DNA of 64,000 bases from Macrolepiota albuminosa (GCA_027475525.1 JAMWFC010000116.1:2293826-2357825); one strand, 5' to 3'. Shown: positions 11,238 through 24,895, counted from the stretch's first letter. Notes: a model not told the origin generated them from the letters alone. A program made the numbers and translations.

Positions 11238-12375
11238 TCAGACGCCGAGCTTTTGCTTCAATTCTCGAAAGTCTTGGGAACTCAGGTTCGCCCAGTCCCT
11301 CGCTATGCGATTCATCTCTCGTTTCCCTTCGCTAAGAGCGGAAGTCAGTGTTTGTGAGTGGAATGGAAATGGCGGGTCGACTTGCCTCTCCCTTTTCAGC
11401 CATTCCGTTCTTGTAAATCCACCCTCTCTCCAGCCAGCTATATCCGCGTTCTCGTCCACCTTCTCATCTGCATCCTTTGATACTTCTTTCTTCCGACTGC
11501 AGCTGGCCCAGCCTGAACCCCAACCACCTTCGCTGTCCTCCCTCTTGACAACCAGGGTACTCGAGGGTGCACATCGAAGTTTCTCGATCAGTGATTCACA
11601 GACAGCGGCAACAGTCCTGTTTGGAACAAAGGGAAAAGTAGTATCTGGGCGCGGAATGCGATCAGGTGTGATGACAAGTAAGCTGCGGCACATAGGGCAG
11701 TCGACGGATTCATGCCATGCCCCACAGTGGAAGTGTAGTCGAGAGAAGAACCACTTGAGGATACATAGAGCACAGAAAGTATGTCCGCACTGACCCGGAT
11801 TGAGGGTATATGGGTGTGCCAGAATCTCACAGCATCTTGAATGTGTTGGATACGGACCTAAAGAAGGCAAGTTCGCACTTACAATGCACAGGTAAAATGT
11901 TCTTCCAAATGAGCCAGGGACGCTACTGCCTCCCGTTCGGCAATTTGAGACAGCACGAGAGATGCCTCAGCCTCTTTTTTCATTAATTGAAGTGCTCTCT
12001 CATCCAGTTCGACTGCTCTGCGTTTGTAATCAAGCTCATTCTTAAGTAGAGCCTTCTCTCGTTTTATGAGCTCGACAGGGGTGATTCGTCTGGACCTTCG
12101 AAGGTCAGAGGAGGATGGTTGTGGTTTCACCAAAGGTTCCGGTTCATCATCATTTACGCATAGTGGGGTGCGTGCATTGGCAGCTTGCTTGCGTTTTTTG
12201 TGTCTCGAAGGGACAGCGCCTGTCTCCGGGGGTTGAGTGGGGGCGTCTTGAGGGAGTACTGAGATAAAATGAATGGAAATCGGCAGTGCAGCAAAGACAA
12301 ACCATTGTTTTTGTTGAGTCGAGACGAGCGACGAGTTGTGCGCGTCGTAGTGGAGAACACGGGAGTTTTTGGCAT
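11238..12375 (-). CDS. RING-finger protein, putative E3 ubiquitin ligase
   Basis: Three exons: 12303-12375, 11883-12258 and 11238-11835, with introns of 44 and 47 bp. An N-terminal basic, disordered part is followed by a coiled coil (LIKREKALLKNELDYKRRAV and the next two heptad blocks). After the second intron comes TCALCCEILAHPYTLNPGQC, then GHTFCALCILKWF and WHESVDCPMC, a C3HC4-type RING with a longer spacer before the last CxxC pair. The C-terminus is acidic and ends with a short helix (FRELKQKLGV). Coiled coil plus RING is typical of fungal E3 ligases that dimerise. Substrate unknown. The start is the ATG at 12375, chosen because it opens MPKTPVFSTTTRTTRRSSRL and splices in frame. Confidence 0.85.
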
Positions 12376-14798
12376 CGTCAACTCGGAGGACTCAGGACGG
12401 CAGTCTAATGCGGCTGTCCCATCATGCATCACGTGAAGCAGATATAAGACAGGCAAACCTGTGGCCAGCGCTGAGCGCTTGAGCCCTTCACATCAGACAA
12501 GTCTCCTTTAACTTCCAGATCAATTCATCCCATTCATATTTACTCTCCATCTTTCACGCCACAGAATTTTTATTGTCCCAATTCATCTACGTACTCTTGT
12601 CCGCCTCTCCAGGACGTAACAATGACGGACCATAACTGTTCTATGATCACTCATAGTAGCTCATGCAATATAAACTATTGGTTGCTCTTGGACCTATATT
12701 ATCACGTTTTGCGGATCACCTGCGACCTGCACGAGATTTCCCTGATGCGCACCAGGAGTCGTTGCTGGCTTGCCCACCTGTCGTAGACCTGGTTCTGCTC
12801 TGGAAAAGTTCTTTGCATTCTCAGCTCCTCGAGTCATTCTGCGCTTATGCAATACTCTGAGTATACATACTAGATTGATGTCTGGACACTCGCTCCCTGT
12901 TCCTGATCGAGGACTTGTCAAGTTTAAGTTCCAGCCCGATATGTATGTTTGGTATATGGAATCTCCATCAGGCAATTTTATTGCTCTGGACCTTGTAGTC
13001 ACTGACAAGCCAGGGTACGTTTGGTCATCGACCGCAATGGTGGCCAGAAGTGACTATCTCACGCTTCGTCAAAACAAAATTACCCACAAGCCGATCTCCT
13101 TCATAGAGTGCGGCCTAAATCAAACATAGGAGAACAATTGTGCAAGTCCACTTACCATCGTTCACTCCGATATACTGGCCCGAGTGATAAACTTGCTCCA
13201 CGATGTCGGCCTCAGACTCCAATGCCAACTTGGGGCAACCAAACTCAACACAAATAAAATTTTAATACATACATGTTCCTTGCCCAAAAATTTGTGTCCG
13301 ATTTGGGCGCTCCTGTTGCTCCTGTTCTGTCGGAATTTATATTATAATTTAAATACACCCGCTTCATTTCAGAGTTGTACACGTGTGAATCTGTATCTGC
13401 AACTGTCGACAGTTGCTTCCATCTCCCCACTGGTTGGTATTGCCGACAGTTGGGGACACGATAACGCAGGGCTTTCCTTATTCTTGACAGAAAAATATGA
13501 TCCTATCATTGACGTTTGTTATGTTCAGCAAGCCCATTTGCTTGTGGGTAGATGGCAAAAAATGTCTTCAAATTGTCACTTTTGGAGTTGCAGAGCTCTC
13601 GATTGACTCGGTCGACTCGGTTGAAATTGGTTAGTGTAAGGGTTACGGCTCTTCTTGTCCCGCGATACTTGCCGTGTACGCTTTTGCTTCCTCGCTTCTC
13701 ATTCCAGGTATGTAATACTTCTTTGGTTTATGCGGACAATTCTGACCTTCAACTCTGTTTGTTTCAACTCCCCCCTTGATTTTACGAAATCTTGTACATC
13801 GGGTTGGCAACCTCACAACTGAATTTTGATCGAGGAGCTAGTACTTGTATACTTGTAGAAGGATACATAGCTGGAAGGTGGCAATACGATTTGCTCTCCA
13901 TATGTACTCCCATCATGGCAAGAATCTGATCCTTAAAGCGGTCCGTCGATCAGCATTTGAGGTAGCATGTCAAGCGAACCAGCTCATCACAAATATGTGT
14001 CACAAAACGTGGCACCGACATACAATGTGTTGTCTCCATCGTTTTACTTTACAGCTCTTTCAATCGACCAACCCGCCCCATTCTTGCACCGGAGGTCCTA
14101 CAAGAGGGGGAGCGAAACACGGCACGACACCTCAAACAACAGCCTCGAGGATATGCGACAGAAATTGATCCTTGGCTGCACAACAGCCTTTGTGTGATGA
14201 TGCGGGGCCGGTCCCCGACAAAGAAGAAGTGATGGCAAATGACCGAGTGGCGAGCAAGACTCCGGGATAAACGGTTCGCTCGAACTCGGTGAGAACACAT
14301 TGGTTGTATTACTTTGTTTTTACTGGCTGTATATCCCAAGAGATTGTACAGAATGATATCAATAATAGGCCCTGCACACTGTTAACAGAATACGACGTGG
14401 GAAGCCGGAGATGGAGATGCAGACAAGGACTGACAAGCTGCAAAAGAGGGTGCGGGCCCGAAAAAGGCATTATTATGCGCACGGTCGTTGCCGCTGGTTG
14501 CCGGTAGGGTCGTTTGGCATCTTTGCAAACCGGGTCAGGATCGCAAATCTGACAATTGAACAGATCACAGGGTGCTTCTAGAATTCTATATGATGTATTT
14601 GATTATTCGGTCAACCGAACGCGTCTGGTAAATTGACAAATGGTCACGTCACAAGATCTAGATTCGACATAAGCGGAATCCACTCGAACCCAGTTGACAA
14701 GAACCTTTTAATCCTCAGCGGAGCCGTGTATATCCTTCTCTTCCTTTCAATTATCGAATCCTCTTCCTTTATAGTGGCCGTCTCATTCTGCTTGGGCC
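12376..14798. other. long gene-poor stretch with two weak small frames
   Basis: About 2.4 kb upstream of both the RING gene and the CON7-type gene, so it probably carries both promoters. The only frames worth a note are 12878-13129 and 13967-14197 (76 codons, MSSEPAHHKYVSQNVAP). Neither has a recognised motif. No repeat or RNA gene recognised. Confidence 0.4.
12878..13129 (+). CDS. possible small hypothetical protein
   Basis: An 83-codon frame reading MSGHSLPVPDRGLVKFKFQP then DMYVWYMESPSGNFIALDLV. The amino-acid pattern of alternating hydrophobic residues is protein-like up to a possible donor near 13014 (GGTACG). No domain is recognised and no partner exon is evident, so this may be an exon of an unrecognised gene or chance. 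Confidence 0.22.
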   Translation: MSGHSLPVPDRGLVKFKFQPDMYVWYMESPSGNFIALDLVVTDKPGYVWSSTAMVARSDYLTLRQNKITHKPISFIECGLNQT

Positions 14799-16861
14799 AT
14801 GCTCTCGCACATCCTCCCAAGCCACCCACCAGCTCTCCTTATTTCAAAGTATCTTCCTCCCCATTTCGCGTCCCAAAAACCCCTTCACTGTCCTTCGTTC
14901 TCTCTCTCCTACCCTGCCAGTATTTCCCCACTCCAACCGGACTCACCTGCCACTGTGGAGGACGAAATTCCGTCCCCCCACTCGCCACATTCTGGTTCTG
15001 GCAGCTACCGTTATGCTCATCGAAGTACAGACTCCTTCGATTCTCCGATATCTCCTGCAGAAATGTACGAATCTAACCTTGAGTCTCATTCCTACTCTGC
15101 CGCCCAACAGTCCTACCTATCCGAACCGTCCTCCCATTCGAACTACCATGTTATTGACAATGACGGCACTTTAAGGGGTTCCCAATTCGACAGACCATAT
15201 TACTCCGAGTCCCCCTCACCTGTGGATCCCCATTCGTCGGCCTCATACGCTGCCGATATTAGTTCCAGTAATCCACAGGACAGGCGGTCGTCCCATCATG
15301 TTTCTTCTTCTTACCTAGCCTATGACCGCTACGATGCGTCCCGGGAAACTGATACCGACCGTTACTCACGGAGCATTGGTTCTGACAAATATTCTGAAGA
15401 CAATGATCCTCATTTCCAGGCTGCTTCTACCGATCAAAGGCGTATGTCAGAACCTGCCGCTCTTACTCCTCCAAATTCCTACAGCAATTCCCAGCCTCTC
15501 CAACGTATTCAATCTCAGTCTCATTACAACATGTCTTCTCTCAGTGTCCCTAGATCTTATGTTCACTCCCTTCAGCGGGGAGCTAGCATTGGATCCCCTC
15601 GAGACCTGCGCCATGTTCACCTTGACTATCCTACTGACGCCGAGTCTCACTACACCGGGTTTAAAGACGATAATCATCTTCATTCGCATCAATTAGGGAG
15701 CTATAATGAGAACGATAGATTCGATGCACCTATCTCACCACTGCAGCCGGATTTGACTGGAGGAATGGGACCACGTGAGGCAGGTATACACTATTCTCCC
15801 ACTGCGGAGAATCTCTACGGCACCTCTCCCCCGGGGACAGGAACATCGACTTCATCACTTGGCCCTCTCAGTCCAGCTGCAGAGTCGTTCAACCAGAAAG
15901 ACGCTATCAACCCGAACGTCAGGGATAACAGCAATAAAACATACTCATTTGTGGCACTTGCTGGCAATACTGTCAAAAAGCGCCCGCGTCGACGATACGA
16001 CGAGATAGAACGTCTTTATCGGTGTTCTTGGCCGGATTGCAACAAGGCGTATGGTACTCTTAATCATCTCAATGCTCACGTCACAATGCAAAAGCACGGC
16101 TCAAAACGCCAGCCAAGCGGTAATTTTCTTGGCGCTTAAGCCTGCCCTGTCCAAGTCTAATTCATTTTTTAGAATTCAAGGAGCTACGCAAGCAGTGGCG
16201 CAAGGCGAAAAAGTCGGTTTCACCTGGACCTGTACGTCGATATAGTGCCAATTTGCGCCACGATAACCAGGGATGTGATAACCGTCATTACGAGTCCCAA
16301 AGCGAGTCAAATACTTCGCTATCAACTCGACAGCCTTCGTACTACGCATCGACAAGCGTTCCATCGTTGTCAGGGCCGTCCATTCTATCCGAGCCAAGTG
16401 ACAGGATATCGTTCTCTGTTGAGGGCAGCCGCTACGCGAGCAACGAACGGGATGAGCACTCAGCCATTTATAGTGCGCATGGGCGACAACGCTATAATAA
16501 TAGCGCTACGTGGCAGGGACCTACCCGGGCCCATCCCCAACAATATCTATCATCTTCATTGCCGGACCAACCATCCGGCTTTGTACAGGACAGCGGTGCC
16601 TACTTCCCTTCCGATACGAGAGGGCTACAATCTCAACGCTCTCGTTCTCTATCGTCTCTTGAATCGTCGATGGGAAGACTGCCTGCTGATAGCACGTTGT
16701 TGACCCCTCTCCCCGGATATCAGTCCTCTGTGTTGCCGCCTTTGCAGGAGGGCGAACATCGAGATGTTCCGTATCCCGCGGGGCCCGATTACGAAATGTT
16801 CGATAACGGCCGAGACGGAAGGCCGCATACTGGACATCGAAGCCTCGGCGACGACAAATAA
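14799..16861 (+). CDS. CON7-type C2H2 zinc-finger transcription factor
   Basis: Two exons (14799-16119 and 16173-16861) with a 53-bp intron. The diagnostic block near residues 395-450 reads YSFVALAGNTVKKRPRRRYD, EIERLYRCSWPDCNKAYGTL, NHLNAHVTMQKHGSKR, then after splicing FKELRKQWRKAKK. That is one C2H2 finger (C-x4-C, H-x5-H) preceded by a basic patch and followed by a basic helix, as in the Con7 family of ascomycete morphogenesis regulators. The rest is Ser/Pro/Tyr-rich and disordered, as expected for activation regions. The true start is uncertain: 14799 is the first in-frame ATG, but the first 50 or so residues look less constrained, and MYESNLESHSYS at about 15063 is an alternative. A nuclear DNA-binding role is inferred from the family. 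Confidence 0.88.
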
Positions 16862-18622
16862 AAGTACCAGAGCTTTGCTGCAGTTGATAGTCCGGTCTGC
16901 AGACTCGGGCGAAGCATGAAATCTGTCAATATTCGTCTCACGTCCTGTGTCTTGAATGTTTTCTTTTTTTTTTTTTGCCACCCTCCTTTCGATTTCGAAT
17001 TTCCGCTGTCATATATCCCATATCATTCCTTCTATACCATACCGCTTTTGTCGTTCACTGATGTTACACCCACTTATATTAGTCCATTCCCAGATTCCCC
17101 TACTTGTACACTATGTTTTTTTTGGTTTTCTTTTCGCACTGAATTACATTACATTACTATACCATCCATCAACTTCCACCTTCTACTGTACTTTTTATTC
17201 AAACCTTCTCTCCTATACGTGCAACCCAGTGTTATTGTTTTCTTCAGAAACACCTGCTTCTTGATGCTTCACATTTGTAGTAACACATGACTATCTTTAT
17301 ACATATATAATTTCTGGAATTTAGAAGAGTCCGGAATTGTTTTCTCTTTTGTGACGTTCTCCGTGAAACATTGTCTGCGTGGAGTGAGCAAGCCTGTTCT
17401 GAGCACCCTGTCTCAGACAACAGATCTTAGAGTTTGATAGAATTATGAATCCAATATGATCAACTGTTAATAATCGATAGACCGGAAGTTCACAAGGATA
17501 TGATGATTCGTTGAACGAAAAAGGATTAATACAATTACGTAAAGTACAAGAAAGAATCTTTCGTTCAACATCGAGTAAACATATACCTGAACTTGTAGCT
17601 TATTCTCTCACTCATCGTAGGGTACTTGTCAGCTTTTGTTCATGTGTCCAAGGATGAGTCAGCAGTCTTATTGTTTTCACCTCGCGATGTAGGTACAAGA
17701 AGCCTACATTGAAATAGCTATCCACCACGTTATAATGGGGTATGGAAGCGTCGCAAAGGAGGCAAGGTCTCACAGATCTGGTGGAAAATCTTAAGAGTGC
17801 AAACGGTGTGATCATCGCGGCGACATGCCGATTAGAAGTCGGGCCTCCCAAATGTGAACGTATATCCAGGGCACATTGAAAATGTTGTCTGTCGAGGGGG
17901 ATGATTTAGAACGGCGTAATTGTCCTCGAGTCCGAATAACCAGTTGTCAAAAAGACATCAAATGATCGATCACTAGTTCTTGCGTTATGCGAGTGCGATA
18001 AACCAGAGTAAATAGTCATTGGTCTCATGATAAATGGAAATAAAGGACGCGAAAAACGCGTATACTGAATGGAATTTGCGTCGAATATAGCTGCTGTGTC
18101 TACTGGAGAAAATGCAGAGAAGATTGGCACACCCCATGGATATGCTTAGACCAGGCAAATTTCCTGACAGCAGAATGGGGCATGTATCGTATGCTCAGGG
18201 ATACATTATCTCGGAGTGGTTCTTACCTGCGTGTCGTCGAAAAGATGGATGGGGAGGCTTCGAGGGTACGACTTCTGAGGGTAAGGCCAGCGCGGGTTCT
18301 GCCGCTCTCAACGGATCGCAGCAGTGAAAGTCAGTAGCCGACGCAATTGGAAAAGGAAAGGCTGGAACGAAAGTCGGTGCAAGAAATCATGTAATTATGG
18401 TGAACTGAGATATTTTGACAGCAGCGAAGCAAATGGACGACTTAAGCGGGAGACGGGCCGAAAAGTGTCACTTGACCCATGTGGAGCGCACGTGGAATGA
18501 CGTTTGAATCGACCGCAGTTACCGCAGCCGTGATTGAGCTTAATCGTAGCACTTAATCGTAGGGCATTGCCGCTATCTAGCTACAACTCAATCCGGTCTC
18601 ATTTTGTTATCATTCTTTCATC
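16862..18622. other. intergenic stretch, pyrimidine-rich 3' flank then no gene
   Basis: Starts with the 3' flank of the CON7-type gene, including a T-run near 16963-16976 and T/C-rich DNA to about 17250. The remaining 1.3 kb has only short frames without motifs. Confidence 0.5.
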
Positions 18623-20851
18623 ATGTTGCTACCTGATCTACCCATTGAGATTCTCCTGGATAACGTTCTACCATCCATGCGGATACCCGACATTCTCAAC
18701 CTTGGATGTACGAACAAGGTGAGATGGGGTCGCCGTTTTGTGTGCCACGAGACTTTACGCAGATAAAGTTTTTTTCTTCCGTCTCCTCCGACGATATTTT
18801 CTGGCAACGACGTCTTCAAACCGATTATAATTTTTCTGGTGCCGGTACGGCTCGTACCAGCGGATGGAAGCTCATCTATCGCGGCATTTTCAACCCCAGA
18901 GGTAACATTTACAACACTATTCTTCGTACCTTTATCTGACAGAGATCGTCCGATTTTTTCGAAAGTCTACGTTTGGGGGTGAGGGGAATTTCAGTTGATT
19001 CTCGGCTCATCTTATGATTTTCTTGCAGCGAGAGGTCCAATGGCAGATTGGGTCTATCAGCTTACCCTAAGACACATACGCGGGCACAGGTTCCGTTTCC
19101 CATCCAACTTCGAATCCCAGGCGTCCGTATTGTACACCTTGTTGCGGGTGGAATGTTAGTAAGATAAGTCTCTTCGTGCGTTGTTTTAACACTGCTCACA
19201 GGTCATTCCATGCCCTGGATTCTGAGGGTCAGATACACGTTTGGGGTCTGTTCGCCATCATCAAACTTCTCGCACAGGATTGACGTTACTGTAGGCACTC
19301 TTGACGCAACTGCACCGGTTTTGCGAAGTGATGGGTTTTCAGAACCTGGACAAATCGCCAGGGTTCCAACCAGGCTACGGATGCCCGCAGCCACACGGAG
19401 TGTCAGGTGAATGCGAAGATATCATGGCCTATTTTCCTATACTTAATCAGAGTGTTGTGTGGACATAAAGCTGCGGCCGTTTGCACGCGTCATCTCTAGA
19501 TTGTAAAGGCCAAATTTGGACATTCCCGAGCTGGGGCCGGCCATTTAGGCTCGTGTCCGATTTCTTCACCGACCCTTTGAATAAGCCTCAGCAGATCGAG
19601 TGTGGATGGGGCTTTTCTTCCGTGCTCACAGTATCAGGCGAAGTCTTTGTCTGGTGGCCGTTTTCCGGTGATACAAAGGAACGTATTCGGACAGTCAATA
19701 ACGAAATGAATGAACAAGGTAGCAAGAAAGCATCCGTTCTGTCCGATAACTCGATACCCTGTGTTACGTGGGACCTTAATGAAGACCCAGCCCAATTGCC
19801 TTTAATACCTTTGCTTCCTGAATTACCGGGCGGAGACGGCGAGAAATCAACCCAACTGATTCAGATCGCGGGTATGGACGCACAGATTATTGGGTTGACA
19901 AACAAAGGTCACGTCCTCAAATTCGGTAATCTTCAATCGAAGGAGACATCTCGTGCGGGGAGTTGGGAGTACGTGAGTATGAACTCGTATTTCTGATGGG
20001 CTCAGAGCTTACCCCACTTGGTAGTTGCCGGAGTTCAGTCAGGTCGACAATATACAAGCCCAGTTTTCTCGGGCAGGAATAGATCGCCCAGAGACCCTGA
20101 AAATTACGCATGTATGTAGAAAAGTTTGACTAAGTAATATCGGAACTCACAGTAAACAGATTTCTGCCAATTTCTTGAACTTTATTGCGTATTCGACAGG
20201 GTCAAGCTCAGTAGTACTAATCGGGAATAAAGAAACTACTTCACAATCTCTACCCAGGATAATTGTAGAGCTACAACATAGGTCCATCATCTCTGTCGTT
20301 CTCGGAGACTATCATAACGCTGCACTGACTGCCGACGGAAAAGTCCTTACCTGGGGGGCTTACTCTGCCGGAGCTCTTGGTCTAGGGGACCCCACGACAT
20401 TGCCAGTCGGCACACCAGGTGGTTATACAGCCGAGGAAGATAGAAGGCAGGCTCTCGCTGGACGAGTGCTAGACCCTCCTGTTGTAAATGTCCCCACAGA
20501 AGTAAGGTTCGACCATGGCCTCAAGTTGCCCAAGAACAGATTTTGTTTTTCTATTGCTGCCGCTGGCTGGCATACTGGCGCACTTGTGATTGATCTAGAA
20601 GTGAGTCTTTCGGTCGCAGTTGTCCCTGTATACCACTCTCATTGCAAACTATCCAGCCCGGTGAAGATGAGGAAGTTGAGCTTGAGCCTGAGGACAGGCC
20701 ACTGCCTCGGCATATGTACGAGCAGCCTCATACCTTTCCTGGCCAGAGTCCCCCCTTCAATCCCTTCCGAGGAATTCGGATCGGGTTTGCTGGTCGAGGT
20801 GGCGCAATTGGACGCGGCCGGGGAATAATAGGTCGAGGTCGGGGCATATGA
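18623..20851 (+). CDS. F-box and RCC1-repeat protein, SAF1-like
   Basis: Ten exons. The N-terminus, MLLPDLPIEILLDNVLPSMR, is an F-box, followed by FFSSVSSDDIFWQRRLQTDY. RCC1-type blades follow: VYVWGERSNGRLGL, SFHALDSEGQIHVWG, CGRLHASSLDCKGQIWTFPS WGRPFRL, CGWGFSSVLTVSGEVFVW, AGMDAQIIGLTNKGHVLKFG, and GDYHNAALTADGKVLTWGAY. The layout matches yeast Saf1, an SCF adaptor that uses its RCC1 propeller to choose substrates. Splicing at 19407-19470 (acceptor ATAAAG) keeps the frame. The C-terminal exon is acidic and then ends with a Gly/Arg tail (AGRGGAIGRGRGIIGRGRGI), which is unusual for an F-box protein and resembles RGG-type RNA-binding tails. Confidence 0.85.
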
Positions 20852-21318
20852 GAAAGAAATTGAAATGTTGATACGTTAGGTGTATTATTTACTGTGCAAA
20901 ATAGTTGGTCTTTCCATCTTCCCCATGAGGACCATCGATTGCTCGGAATGAAGAGTCAGAAATGGAAGTAAAGGACGTCCTAAACATGACGTTAATACAG
21001 GACAATGTGAGTGGCGCACATGAATGTCATGTCATTCAACAAAAAGTATTATAACTGGTAAGCAATTTATTGGGATTGTCACATATTAATGTTCTCTCTT
21101 TTTTCTAAAAAGAAAAACCGAGAGAGGAAGGGGAGGGAATGGTAGTGGAGAGAGAAGTGTCGATCAAGAGGCTTAGCCAGGAACTAGACCTGAAGACGGA
21201 TTATAGTGGTCCACAGGCGGGGTGCCTACCTTTTCTCAGAAGCTCATTAATAGGCCAGGATAAAGGATATAATTTCCGAGGGAGAGAGAAAAACGGCTAA
21301 TATGTTTATCACATGGCT
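20852..21318. other. convergent intergenic region
   Basis: About 470 bp between two stop codons, AT-rich with a purine-rich block near 21100-21150. No gene seen. Confidence 0.5.
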
Positions 21319-23407
21319 CTACTTGAAACGAGTCAATATGTTACGAAGAGGAACTGGCATGCGACTTTTGGGCGTTCCATCGGGTGTGGCCTGATTCGAG
21401 GTGCTGCCTCGTCTGAACGTCATGTCATTCATCGTCCAACGCAGACCTGCCTTGCTTGACGGCGTCACCAAAACATCTTTTTTCTTCTGGTTCTCATCGC
21501 GGTTGTCTAAACGCCCAAAGGCTTGACGTCCTAGCAAGTTGGGAGTCGACTTGCGTGCCTCTGCCAGTGTACTATGTGGGCGTGGTGGAGATTTGTGGAC
21601 CACAAAGGCAGGCTTGGATACTTCTGGAAATGCGGGTGTTGTGCGAGCAATCCCAATTTTTTCATTTTTCTTGTTTCCAGCTTGTACGGAAATAGGTTGT
21701 GAGGGGATGTTGGAAATGGCAGGATTCGTGTTAATCTGTTTTGATGATCGTGAGCAGGCGTTGGGGCGTGGAGGGGCCTTTGGAGGCTGAGGGATAGAAG
21801 AACCTGTCGCAGTTGGAGTGGCTGGTGTATCTTCCGTATCTGGCTTCTCAGGTAGTGAAGCAAATCTGACGCTCTTTGAACTTTTAAGAATTCCACGAGG
21901 CGAAGGTGTCATTGATGAAGGTTCGCATACTCGAGGGCTCGGAAGCGAGGGTAGGGGTGTCGAAGGGACCGGGCTAGGAGGATGTGCGGGACTGTGCGCG
22001 CGAGGTGTCAAGGACTCATTTGAAAACCGATCTGACGTTCCTACAGGGAAGTGTGGCAAGTGTGGCAAACTCACAGGCTGCAACTCAATGACTGGGTGAG
22101 GGCCCGCTCGGCTTGACTTGAGCTCGGCTACGTGATCACCAAATTCATCCAGGAAGGATACTGCAAAAGCCCAATCATCTTCGCTAGCGTTTCCCGGATC
22201 CGATACAGCAGAAAAACTAGTTTCAGACAGTGGCGGACAGATTGGTGTTTTGGGGCTCGCATCATCCATTGCCCGCGGAAAGACACACTGGGACCTTAAG
22301 CTAGAGACCATATGTTCCAAGTCCAGAGAAGGGCCATTACTAGCCAGAACATTTTCGAACTTAGGAGAGTATGTTGTTGGAGAACCTAAAAACGCGGTCG
22401 GAATACTTGGATAGGGGTCTTTGTCGTATTTTTCTTCGAGCGCTAAAGGAGGAAGTAATCGTCTACCTCGACGAGCAGCCAAAGGAACACATGATTCGTG
22501 CCTCGAGTTTGCCAGCAAATCAGCAGGTAAAGGGAAAGAGCTATGAGAGTCAGATATCACGAGAGTTGGCGGTTCGGAACTGAGTCTGTCCTTCTCCTTC
22601 TCCAAGACCGCCACATTTTCATCTAGACTAACCAAGCTATCTTTGAAGAAAGAGTTCAGGTCTTGCAATTCAAGCATTATATCGACCATTTCCGGATTCA
22701 TGTTAGCAGCGGGGACCTGTAGTGACCAGCGTTTCTGTTGACCTTCTGTGTCCAGAGTAATTTCGTGTTCAAACACGAGAGCTTTGCGAAACGATCCTGA
22801 CTGCGGCAAACGACGGTTATTTGTCTTTGTGAATATTGGGTTGAGCACAGAGAGAGCCTTTCTACAACCGTTCCTAGAGCGACTGAGAGCATGCTTAAAA
22901 TCGCTTGGTGAGAATAGAGAACCCGAAGGAGTCCAAGGACTTTCTTTGACAGTCGCTGATGGTTCCCAGGCAATATGACCAGGAGGCGGAGCTCTCTTTG
23001 AAATCGTTTCCTCAAGAATCACATGAGACAAAAGTAGAGGCTGACGAGATGAATCTCACCACCCATCTATCAATACACAGCGGCTCCAACAGCAGATATC
23101 TCATCCTGGGAGGTGTCGCAACCGATGTCAATACTCTAAAGTTGTCTGGACCCTGTTTACCTCGTCCAAAAGGATGTGACATGCAGCGATCGTCAAGCAG
23201 CATGGGAGTAATTCGGACCGCAGGTCGTTCAGGAAATGGTGGTACGGGCTCGTCTGAATCAGTCGACCAAAGCGATTCAAGGCTGATAGATGGCGATAGA
23301 AGTTGAAATTCATCAGGATCCAGAACGTCCACGAAGTTGAAGGAGTTGGCGGAGTTCGTTGAAGTTAGACTCAGAGACAGGGAGGCACTATTCAAATCCG
23401 ACATCAT
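21319..23407 (-). CDS. large disordered hypothetical protein
   Basis: Two exons joined by a 49-bp intron (23011-23059). The first exon starts MMSDLNSASLSLSLTSTNSA; the second gives 560 residues rich in Ser, Pro and Thr with one helical segment (MVDIMLELQDLNSFFKDSLV SLDENVAVLEKEKDRL) that could form a coiled coil. Short basic/proline motifs such as GILKSSKSVRFASLPEKP resemble PP1-docking (RVxF-like, SVRFA) sites. The C-terminus, GLRWTMNDMTFRRGSTSNQ to LRNILTRF, looks conserved-type. No enzyme domain is visible. A scaffold or cytoskeleton-linked role would be speculation. Confidence 0.8.
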
Positions 23408-24895
23408 GGGAGAGGATGACCAGAAATTCTGAGAGAATCTCTGCTTGTTGACTATTTTAAACATGCGAAGATGTGGCTGACTCAAACGCTTCAGGAAAAG
23501 AAGGTACACAGACAAGTAAGAACGCCAGCCGACGGTCTCTGAGTGATGAGAGTCGACTGCTGATGTATGGATTCCATGAATGAATGAATAATTTCTCACA
23601 TTAAGAAACGTGCGAGGAAAGTACTTCAACAATTATGGCTTGATGTGATGGTCAAAGCAGATGGTGATAGATTCATCCTGTGTAGGGACTAAAGGAGTAT
23701 ATTCTTGGTTTGTTTGTACAGTATAATTTTTCTTTTGCCTAGTATGGGCAGCACGATGTGGTTCCGAGCGGGGCAGTCCCAGGAATGGCAATCCTTACCA
23801 CCGAAGTCTGCTCAGGCTGGCATCACATTTACGGATTGGCCAACTAAGTTATCTGTTAGAAAATGTTTAGACGCATAGATAATCCTCAGTCACTGTGCGA
23901 TCGATTGACGAGACCCAATGTCGGAGAGACATATGTTACATGTCCATTGTCAGATCTGATTGCTTCCGGTCTTTGTGGCCAGCGTATAACTCGCGGCCGT
24001 CGCGCCACATCGTAACATTATCTCGTTACCATCGTCACGCAGTCAAACCAATATAGGTATCCTCGGATCGAATATGTTCCATCTCTCCCACTGGTATGGA
24101 ACCAAAGTAGATGCCTGAATAACATAGGAACATTTTGGATACTTTGTAAAGTGAGGTTGAGTCTGTAATCTATTCGTAGCTCGTTAAACATTGAGTCGGG
24201 GTTTGGCTTCGTGTCGAAGGCACGTGTGTTCTCAGCTCCGGAATTTGTAAGGGTTATATAATCAGGGCTATGCTATGACTTGTCAGTTTCCTTCGTTCGA
24301 AACTGTCTCCCCTTGTCTTTCGTTCCTTGATTGTTTTTTCCCGAGTGAGTATCTTTGCAGTGTGTACTATTACTCTCTATCTACGTGATGCTATTTCGAT
24401 ATACATTTGCACGTCAGTCTGAGCCGTCTTGGATGCTTCATACACTTTTTTCTCTGACTCTTCTTATCCCATTCCCGTTCCGTATATGAAACATAATCTG
24501 ATTTACGTCTGTTCTTCTAGGATCAACGTGATTTCGAAGCTTGTGACGTCTCAAGTAGGTTATATATTTCTGTTTTTCATTTCTTTGATGAATTCGAGAT
24601 ATTTGCACGTCAGTCGGAAGATGGAGCTTTCATAGACCATTGATTAGGATGTCATCTACGTTTTTCTGATGTCGTTTTTCCTTAGCTTTTTCTCAACGGC
24701 TGCTAACCTCTATTCTTCCTTAGAATCTACAGCGGTGACGCGGCTGTTTCAGAGGCTTTCCTGTATAGTTGAATGTTCCTTTTCGCAGTGTCCCTACTGT
24801 TGTTGACTGACGTAGCTATATTCTAGATTTATACTTTTCTATTCTGTAACTCTCAATCAGCATTGAATCGTCACGTTTCAAATCCCCGTTGAATC
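23408..24895. other. divergent promoter region (1.5 kb)
   Basis: Lies between two head-to-head starts. T/C-rich tracts from about 24280 to 24890 directly precede the ELMO gene and look like a fungal core promoter and long 5' leader, perhaps with 5'-UTR introns. No coding frame supported. Confidence 0.45.

Noticed and set aside
13967..14197. 76-codon frame upstream of the CON7-type gene
   Set aside because: Protein-like but without motif, introns or context; too weak to annotate.
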